The notes below the pieces were generated by a model. The model was given only the letters and a program-made list of their open reading frames with translations, ran no database searches and was not told where the DNA came from. From Streptomyces sp. MUM 2J (GTDB lineage Bacteria > Actinomycetota > Actinomycetes > Streptomycetales > Streptomycetaceae), in NCBI RefSeq assembly GCF_022414535.1, contig NZ_JADWYM010000002.1:248001-312000 (forward strand): a stretch of 64,000 nt of DNA, given 5' to 3'. Position 1 is the first letter of the stretch. Each line of letters begins with the position of its first letter. A program made the position numbers and the translations under genes. Shown one piece after another: positions 58,782 to 64,000 of the stretch.

Positions 58782-59893
58782 GCCGTCTCGCCCACGTGAC
58801 CTCCGGGCCCTATGCCCCGCCCGCGCCCGCGCGCGAGCTGACCGTCGTCTCCGCCGACGGCGCGCGGCTGCACGTCGAGATGCACGGCCCCGTCGACGAC
58901 CCGGCCGCTCCCGCGGTCGTCCTCGCGCACGGGTGGACCTGCTCGACCGCGTTCTGGGCGGCGCAGATTCGCCTGCTGGCGGCCGACCACCGGGTCATCG
59001 CCTACGACCAGCGCGGCCACGGACGCAGCCCGGCGAGCCCCGCGTGCAGCACCCGGGCCCTCGCCGACGACCTGGAGGCCGTGCTCTCGGCCACGCTCGC
59101 GCCCGGCGAGAAGGCGGTGATCGCCGGCCATTCCATGGGCGGCATGACGGTGATGGCAGCCTCGGCGCGCCGGACGTTCCGCGAGCACGCGGCGGCGGTT
59201 CTGCTGTGCAGCACCGGCAGTTCGCGTCTGGTCGCGCAGTCCACCGTCGTACCGATCCGGGCCGGGCGGACGCGGACCTGGCTGACCCGGCGCGTCCTCG
59301 GTTCCCGCGCCCCCCTCGGACCCGTCACGCCACTCGCCCGGCGCGTCCTCAAGTACGGGACGATGGGCCCGGGTTCGGCCCCGCTCATGGTGGAGGCGTG
59401 CGCGCGGATCGTGCACGCCTGCCCGCGCACGGTCCGCCACGCCTGGTCGCAGGTGCTGGCGCGGCTCGATCTCGACCACGGGGTGAGGGAGTTGCGGGTG
59501 CCGGTGGCGGTCGTCGTCGGCACCGCGGACCGGCTCACGCCGCCCGTGCACGCCCGGGCTCTGGCCGCCGAGCTGCCCCGGTGCACCGGGCTGACCGAGC
59601 TGCCCGGGCTCGGTCACATGACGCCGGTGGAGGCGCCGGACGCGGTCGGCGAGGCGATCCGCGAGCTGGTCGCGACCCACCTGGTGGCCGCGCGTGCCAC
59701 GGACGTCCGGGACACCGCCGGGCATGCGCACACCGGCCCCGCGGACACCGGCCCCGCGGACACCGGCCCCGCGGACACCGGTCACGCGGGCGTGCGGGAC
59801 GCAGCGCAGGACACGCACGCCCGGGACGCGGGCGGACGACAGGAAGCGGCCGGCGCGCAGGTCGCCGGCGCACCGATCGAGGAGGGCGCATGA
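58778..59893 (+). CDS. Alpha/beta hydrolase (ester/lactone hydrolase of the operon)
   Basis: 371 aa. Oxyanion-hole HGW in VVLAHGWTCSTAFWAAQIRL, AYDQRGHGRSPAS, nucleophile elbow VIAGHSMGGMTVMAASARR (GHSMG, about residue 120), the acid in VVVGTADRLTPPVHARAL and the His in LGHMTPVEAPD. After about residue 310 comes a low-complexity tail with three TGPAD repeats (59731-59775, 15-bp units). With the BVMO and SDR it forms an alcohol-to-ketone-to-ester-to-acid degradation set. Its stop TGA lies at the IS110 left junction. Confidence 0.9.
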   Translation: MSRLAHVTSGPYAPPAPARELTVVSADGARLHVEMHGPVDDPAAPAVVLAHGWTCSTAFWAAQIRLLAADHRVIAYDQRGHGRSPASPACSTRALADDLEAVLSATLAPGEKAVIAGHSMGGMTVMAASARRTFREHAAAVLLCSTGSSRLVAQSTVVPIRAGRTRTWLTRRVLGSRAPLGPVTPLARRVLKYGTMGPGSAPLMVEACARIVHACPRTVRHAWSQVLARLDLDHGVRELRVPVAVVVGTADRLTPPVHARALAAELPRCTGLTELPGLGHMTPVEAPDAVGEAIRELVATHLVAARATDVRDTAGHAHTGPADTGPADTGPADTGHAGVRDAAQDTHARDAGGRQEAAGAQVAGAPIEEGA

Positions 59894-59910
59894 GTTTCCT
59901 GAGTCGACCT

Positions 59911-61164
59911 CTAGGCCGCCAGAGGCTCGTCGGCGGGTGTGTTGATCTTGCTGTTGGCTTGGTGGATGGCGGGGTCGTAGCAGGTGCCGTCGCGCCAGCA
60001 GGCCCACATCACGCGGAGCCAGGCGCGGGCCAGGATGCGGACGGCGTGTGGGTGCCGCTTCTTGCGGGCCCGGGCGTCGTTGTAGGTCCTGGCGGCCCAG
60101 TCGCTTCCGTGGCGGCTGTTGTCCGCGAAGGTGGTCAGCGCGACGCGTGCGCGACGGTTGGTCGCGAAGCGGAAGGAGACCGTGCGGGACTTGCCCGAGG
60201 CACGGGTGACGGGGACGACACCGGCTTCGGCGATGAGCTGTTCGCAGGTCTGGGCGCGTTCCAGGATCGGGCCGATCTCGCCGATGACCTGTCCGAGGCT
60301 GACCGTGCCGATGCGGGGCATGGTGGCGCACAGCGGTGCGTAGGGGTGGGTTCGGGTGGCTTCGGCGATGGTCTTGTCCAGGGTGCGGATGGTCGCGCGT
60401 ATGCCCTGCACGAGCTGGACCTGGACACGTACCAGCTGCTCGACGACGGCGTCACTGAGGCGGGAGGCGGCCTTCGGGGCGGCGCGCAGGCGCTCTATGA
60501 GGACGCTGCCGGGCTTCTTGCCGGGGTAGCCGCGGCGCTTGCACCAGGCCTGAAGCCGTCCGGCGGTGAGCTTCGCGGCGGAGGCCGGGGTGGGATGACG
60601 CTCCAGGAACGCGAGAGCGATGTCGCTGTCCGGGTCGGCGAAGACCGCCTTGCCGCCGGGCCAGTGCCCGTCCAGCAACGCGGCGAGCTGGTTGACGGCG
60701 GCGATGCGGGCCTCGATGTGGTCTGCCCGCTGCCGGGTCAGCGCCTGCAGACCGGGAGTGGCCTGCTCGGTCGGCTCCAGGCGGGACAGCAGGTGGCCGT
60801 CGGTGCGCAGGCAGTCGGCGAGCTTCATGCTGTCGCCGGCGTCCGTCTTGGCCTTCGAGGCGCCCCAGCGCGCCCGCATGGCGTGGAAGGCATTGGGGTG
60901 CACCGGTACGACCGGGTGGCCGGCGGCCAGAAGCCGGTCGACGGCCAGGCCCCGGGTGGTTTCGATGGCAACGGGCAGGTCGGCCGGGTCGCCGTGCCTG
61001 CGCAAGCGGGCCAGGGTCTTGGCGAACCCTTCCTCGGTGCGGGCCAGTTCCCACCGGTCGATGCGCTTGCCGAAGGGGTCCATGACGGTCACGTCATGGG
61101 TTTCGGTCGCCCAGTCCCATCCGATGAACACGTGCGTCGTACTCCACTGCCGTTCCAGGAGCAC
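59911..61164 (-). CDS. IS110-family transposase (DEDD recombinase)
   Basis: 417 aa if started at the GTG at 61164; the frame is open to 61269. N-terminal RuvC-like DEDD domain: VFIGWDWATETHDVTVMDPF (first Asp), DLPVAIETTRGLAVDRLLAA (Glu) and WGASKAKTDAGDSMKLADCL (DxxD). C-terminal Tnp_20 domain: CATMPRIGTVSLGQVIGEIG, the catalytic-Ser region VPVTRASGKSRTVSFRFATN and VALTTFADNSRHGSDWAARTY. This two-domain layout belongs to the RNA-guided IS110/IS621 recombinases. Complete and apparently active. Confidence 0.92.
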   Translation of the reverse strand: MLLERQWSTTHVFIGWDWATETHDVTVMDPFGKRIDRWELARTEEGFAKTLARLRRHGDPADLPVAIETTRGLAVDRLLAAGHPVVPVHPNAFHAMRARWGASKAKTDAGDSMKLADCLRTDGHLLSRLEPTEQATPGLQALTRQRADHIEARIAAVNQLAALLDGHWPGGKAVFADPDSDIALAFLERHPTPASAAKLTAGRLQAWCKRRGYPGKKPGSVLIERLRAAPKAASRLSDAVVEQLVRVQVQLVQGIRATIRTLDKTIAEATRTHPYAPLCATMPRIGTVSLGQVIGEIGPILERAQTCEQLIAEAGVVPVTRASGKSRTVSFRFATNRRARVALTTFADNSRHGSDWAARTYNDARARKKRHPHAVRILARAWLRVMWACWRDGTCYDPAIHQANSKINTPADEPLAA

Positions 61165-61370
61165 CTGCCCGGTGGTGAGGTCGTCTGCCGGGAGCTCACT
61201 AATCGGCCCTCTGCGGGGCGTGTCCCTGAAGCCGATCAGACGGCCTCGGCCCGGCAGGGCTGGCGTCACTCATGCAGGCCGTCGAACGGCACGCAAGACA
61301 GGCCGTGCACCCGCCGGGACCGAGAGGTCACAACCCTACCCGTGAGGGCTGCAGAAGGGATGGTCCTCTA
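61165..61370 (-). ncRNA. Candidate IS110 bridge RNA region
   Basis: The 5' non-coding segment of the element, upstream of the transposase, is where IS110/IS621 bridge RNAs are encoded. On the transposase strand it contains GCATGAG (61269-61275), the exact reverse complement of core plus right target (CTCATGC) at this insertion. That is what a right-target guide should be. No left-target guide was identified with confidence, and the boundaries are unknown. Confidence 0.4.
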
Positions 61371-62273
61371 ATGAGCAGGGTCAGCCTGGAGGGACAGGTC
61401 GCGGTCGTCACCGGCGCGGCGCGGGGCGTCGGCGAGCTGCTCGCCCGCAAGCTCTCCGCGCGCGGCGCGACGGTCGCCCTGGTCGGCCTGGAGCCGGACG
61501 CCCTCAAGCAGGTCGCCGAGCGGCTGCACGGCGAGAGCGGCCACTGGCACGCGGACGTCACCGACCACGAGGCGATGACGCGGGTGGCGCAGGAGGTCAA
61601 GGAGCGGTTCGGGAAGGTCGACGTCGTCGTCGCCAACGCCGGTGTCGCCAGCGGTGGGCCCTTCGTCGACTCCGACCCGCGGGCCTGGCGACGGGTGATC
61701 GAGGTCAACCTCGTCGGGTCGGCGGTGACGGCCCGCGCGTTCCTGCCGGTGCTGATGGAGAGCCGCGGTTACCTGCTGCAGATCGCCTCCCTCGCCGCGA
61801 TCACGCCGGCGCCGATGATGACCGCGTACTGCGCGTCCAAGTCGGGCGTGGAGGCGTACGCGCACAGTCTGCGCGCCGAGGTCGGTCACAGGGGCGTGCG
61901 GGTCGGCGTCGGCTACCTGTCGTGGACCGACACCGACATGGTGCGTGGGGCCGACCAGGACGACGTCATGCGGGAACTCCGGCAGCGACTGCCGTGGCCG
62001 TCGAACAAGACGTACCCGCTGGGACCCGCGGTCGACCGGATCGTCGCCGGGATCGAGCGGCGGTCCAGCCATGTCTACGGCCAGTGGTGGCTGCGCGGGA
62101 TGCAGGGCGTGCGCGGGTACCTGCCGGGGCTCATCGGCACCGTCGGGCAGCGTGAGATGCGGCGCTTCGCGGACCGGTTGGAGGGCATGCGGACCGGGCT
62201 GGTGGGCGCGGGCGGAGCTGCCGACGAGCGGGAGCGGACCCCGGCCGCGGGGGCTGCTACGGAGCGTGAGTGA
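61371..62273 (+). CDS. SDR family oxidoreductase
   Basis: 300 aa. Rossmann TGxxxGxG: VAVVTGAARGVGELLARKLS; NAG motif VVVANAGVASGG; catalytic Ser in LLQIASLAAITPA and YxxxK in MTAYCASKSGVEAYAHSLRA. The C-terminal 60 residues form a helical extension. Probably oxidises the alcohol that feeds the BVMO. Its ATG was originally within the hydrolase stop overlap; the IS110 insertion restored ATGAG, so the start is preserved, but the native ribosome site was replaced by IS sequence (AAGGG about 11 nt upstream). Confidence 0.9.
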   Translation: MSRVSLEGQVAVVTGAARGVGELLARKLSARGATVALVGLEPDALKQVAERLHGESGHWHADVTDHEAMTRVAQEVKERFGKVDVVVANAGVASGGPFVDSDPRAWRRVIEVNLVGSAVTARAFLPVLMESRGYLLQIASLAAITPAPMMTAYCASKSGVEAYAHSLRAEVGHRGVRVGVGYLSWTDTDMVRGADQDDVMRELRQRLPWPSNKTYPLGPAVDRIVAGIERRSSHVYGQWWLRGMQGVRGYLPGLIGTVGQREMRRFADRLEGMRTGLVGAGGAADERERTPAAGAATERE

Positions 62274-62381
62274 TCGACATGCGGTGCGTCACCCCCCGTG
62301 TGAGTCTGGTCGAGGCCCCACCGCCGCCGGAATCCGGCCGGTCGGAGGCCGTCCCCCTCACCCACACAGGAGTGAACCCAC

Positions 62382-62573
62382 ATGGGCATGAAGGACAAGT
62401 TCCAGGACCAGGCCGAGCAGTGGCAGCAGCAGGCCAAGGACAAGCTCGGCGAGAGCCGTGAGAAGTCCGGCCGACGCAGCCCGCAGCGCCAGCAGCCCGA
62501 GCGTGGCCGCCACGAGACGGAGGACGCGGACCGGGAGATGCAGGAGCAGTTCGACCAGGACTACGACGCGTAG
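62382..62573 (+). CDS. Small Gln/Glu-rich hydrophilic protein, 63 aa
   Basis: 63-aa ORF, start ATG with an AGGAG about 11 nt upstream. Strongly hydrophilic: MGMKDKFQDQAEQWQQQAKD KLGES at the N-terminus, acidic C-terminus with DREMQEQFDQDYDA. It resembles small stress-associated (CsbD-like in composition) Streptomyces proteins, but no family is certain. A strong terminator hairpin follows, supporting an independent unit. Confidence 0.6.
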   Translation: MGMKDKFQDQAEQWQQQAKDKLGESREKSGRRSPQRQQPERGRHETEDADREMQEQFDQDYDA

Positions 62574-62600
62574 CCGCTGCGCTCGGCCTGTTCCGCACGC

Positions 62601-62636
62601 CGTGGGGCGCCCCCTTCTCCTCGGGGGCGCCCCACG
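62601..62636. terminator. Bidirectional terminator between small protein and S41 protease
   Basis: CGTGGGGCGCCCCC (62601-62614) pairs exactly with GGGGGCGCCCCACG (62623-62636); 14-bp stem, 8-nt loop. Confidence 0.85.
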
Positions 62637-62745
62637 CCGTGTGCCGCGCGTGGTGCCGTCGCCGGAGCCGCCGGGGGCGTCCGCGCCGCCCGGCCGCCCG
62701 CGTCCCCGGGGCGTTCCATCACCACCCCGCGGACCGCCGTGAGTC

Positions 62746-64000
62746 TCAACTGCTGCGTGGTGGCAGCTTCGGGCGGGACCTGTCGGGTACGTCCCGGTAG
62801 TCCGGCGGTGTGGCCGGCGGGTTGGACTCCAGCAGTTCCAGGGCGAGTCGGACGGCGTCGCCGAGCTGGGCGTGGCGGCCCTCGGCCCAGTCGAGGGGGG
62901 TGCGCAGTGCCTCGACGTCGGGGCTGACGCCCAGGTTCTCCACCGACCAGCCGTAGGCGTCGAACCATGCCGCGTTCATCGGCACGGTGATCACCGAGCC
63001 GTCGCCGAGACGGTGGCGGCCGGTCATGCCGACGACGCCGCCCCAGGTCCGCTGCCCGACCACGGGCCCCAGTCCCAGCAGCTTGAACGCCGCGATGATC
63101 ATGTCGCCGTCGGAGGACGTCGACTCGTCGCACAGGGCCACGACCGGACCGCGCGGTGCGTTGGAGGCGTACGAAACGGGCTGGGCGTTCCTCGTCAGGT
63201 CCCAGCCGATGATCGTGCGGGTGAGTTTCTCGACGACCAGCTCGCTGATGTGGCCGCCGGCGTTGCCGCGGACGTCCACGATGAGCGCGGGCCGGGACAC
63301 CTCCATGCGCAGGTCCCGGTTGAACTGCGCCCAGCCGGAGCCGCCCATGTCGGGGATGTGGAGGTAGCCGCACCGGCCGTCGCTCAACTGCCGTACGACG
63401 CCGCGGCGTTTGGCGACCCAGTCCTGGTAGCGCAGCGGGCGTTCGTCGGCGAGGGGGACGACCGCGACGCGGCGGGCACGGCCGGCGACCCCTTCCGCCG
63501 GGGTGAACGTCAGCTCCACCGTGGTGCCCCCCGACCCCGCCAGCAGTGGGTACGGTCCGGTGGCCCGGTCCACCGGGCGCCCGTCGACGTGGGTGAGGAC
63601 GGCGCCCTCGCGGATGCCCGTGCCGGCCAGCGGTGAGCGGGCCCTGGAGTCGGAGGAGTCGCCCGGCAGGATCCGCTTCACCGTCCACCCGGCCTCCCGG
63701 CGGGCGAAGTTGGCGCCGAGGAGGCCCTGCAGACGCTGGTAGTGCGCCGGGCCCTCGTTGCGGCGGGCGGCGGAGACGTAGGCGTGGGAGGTGCCCAACT
63801 CGCCGAGCACCTCGCGCAGCAGGTCGGCGAACTCGTCGGGAGAGGCGACCCGTTCGAGCAGCGGCCGGTACTGCGCGAGCACGGCGTCCCAGTCGACGCC
63901 GCTCATCCCCGGGTCCCAGAAGTAGGCGCGGACGAGCCGGCCGGCCTCCTCGTAGGACTGGCGCCACTCGGCGGGCGGATCGGCCTCGTGGAGGATGCGG
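62746..64000 (-). CDS. Tricorn-type S41 protease (5' part lies outside the window)
   Basis: At least 418 C-terminal residues; the frame is open to the right edge. Tricorn core: MSGVDWDAVLAQYRPLLERV, GELGTSHAYVSAARRNEG (catalytic His in TSHAY), a PDZ-like KRILPGDSSDSRARSPLAGT GIREGAVLTHVDGRPVD, the interface GCGYLHIPDMG-like GRCGYLHIPDMGGSGWAQFN, and the nucleophile block DESTSSDGDMIIAAFKL with catalytic Ser. The preceding beta-propeller parts should lie beyond the window. Processes peptides downstream of the proteasome or Clp. Confidence 0.88.
   Translation of the reverse strand, partial: RILHEADPPAEWRQSYEEAGRLVRAYFWDPGMSGVDWDAVLAQYRPLLERVASPDEFADLLREVLGELGTSHAYVSAARRNEGPAHYQRLQGLLGANFARREAGWTVKRILPGDSSDSRARSPLAGTGIREGAVLTHVDGRPVDRATGPYPLLAGSGGTTVELTFTPAEGVAGRARRVAVVPLADERPLRYQDWVAKRRGVVRQLSDGRCGYLHIPDMGGSGWAQFNRDLRMEVSRPALIVDVRGNAGGHISELVVEKLTRTIIGWDLTRNAQPVSYASNAPRGPVVALCDESTSSDGDMIIAAFKLLGLGPVVGQRTWGGVVGMTGRHRLGDGSVITVPMNAAWFDAYGWSVENLGVSPDVEALRTPLDWAEGRHAQLGDAVRLALELLESNPPATPPDYRDVPDRSRPKLPPRSS

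Larger units (their letters stand above)
59889..61373 (-). mobile_element. IS110-family insertion sequence
   Basis: About 1.48 kb bounded by CTCAT (minus-strand reading) at both junctions, next to ATGAG on the plus strand: left at 59890-59894, right at 61371-61375. No terminal inverted repeat, as usual for IS110. TAGAGG words lie near both ends (minus strand). It inserted precisely in the overlapping ATGA between hydrolase and SDR, so both neighbours remain intact. It contains one transposase gene and about 200 bp of 5' non-coding sequence. Confidence 0.82.

Overview
The window is high-GC actinobacterial DNA. The gene content and order (hrdD with its sigma-R promoter, a SCO3201-type TetR gene, the GalU / gephyrin-like Glp / MoaC / MogA / GlpR cluster, DUF6227, leaderless genes) indicate the core chromosome of a Streptomyces close to S. 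coelicolor or S. lividans in local synteny. No BLAST was possible; every call comes from reading the sequence and the translations.

Layout. (1) 1-14.66 kb is the right arm of an integrated phage or phage-like element. Minus-strand packaging genes (portal, cut by the window edge; large and small terminase) are followed by a chain of small genes overlapping by 4 nt (VRR-NUC nuclease, ParB-fold protein, putative Mom/anti-restriction modification enzyme). After these come a DUF488-type protein, a second ParB, a serine recombinase lacking its catalytic domain, an IS5-type transposase relic, DUF6221, an excisionase-like protein and a plus-strand tyrosine integrase. The integrase abuts tRNA-Arg(CCT), the presumed attachment site. 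(2) 14.66-33.2 kb holds a decayed MFS gene, an M6 protease, two regulator/DHA2-efflux pairs, MarR with a LigB-type dioxygenase, a GNAT, hrdD, TetR, DUF6227, an L,D-transpeptidase lipoprotein, a P1 peptidase and a frameshifted ltrA. (3) 33.2-36.8 kb carries pyruvate formate-lyase and its activase behind a perfect Rex-type operator, plus a small leaderless gene. (4) 36.8-46.5 kb is housekeeping: MscL, SAF protein, MTA phosphorylase, FmdB with a CIRCE element, MFS, K+/H+ antiporter, penicillin acylase and 5-FTHF cyclo-ligase. (5) 46.5-52.3 kb is the galU-glp-moaC-mogA-rimJ-glpR cluster ending at tRNA-Ala(CGC). (6) 52.3-53.2 kb is a graveyard with integrase and P-loop NTPase relics. (7) 53.2-64 kb holds an SRPBCC/ArsR/SRPBCC operon with two matching palindromes, GNAT, xthA, and a MerR gene divergent from a BVMO-hydrolase-SDR operon. 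An IS110 element split that operon exactly at the ATGA junction between hydrolase and SDR. A 63-aa hydrophilic protein and a tricorn-type S41 protease (cut by the edge) follow.

How it fits together. The most informative signals are regulatory and mobile: a Rex operator at pfl, a CIRCE element at fmdB, a sigma-R promoter at hrdD, repeated palindromes at the ArsR operon, a 37-bp composite dyad over the phage parB promoter, and an IS110 element whose 5' non-coding region contains a 7-nt complement to its own insertion site, as expected of a bridge RNA. I see no CRISPR array and no biosynthetic gene cluster.
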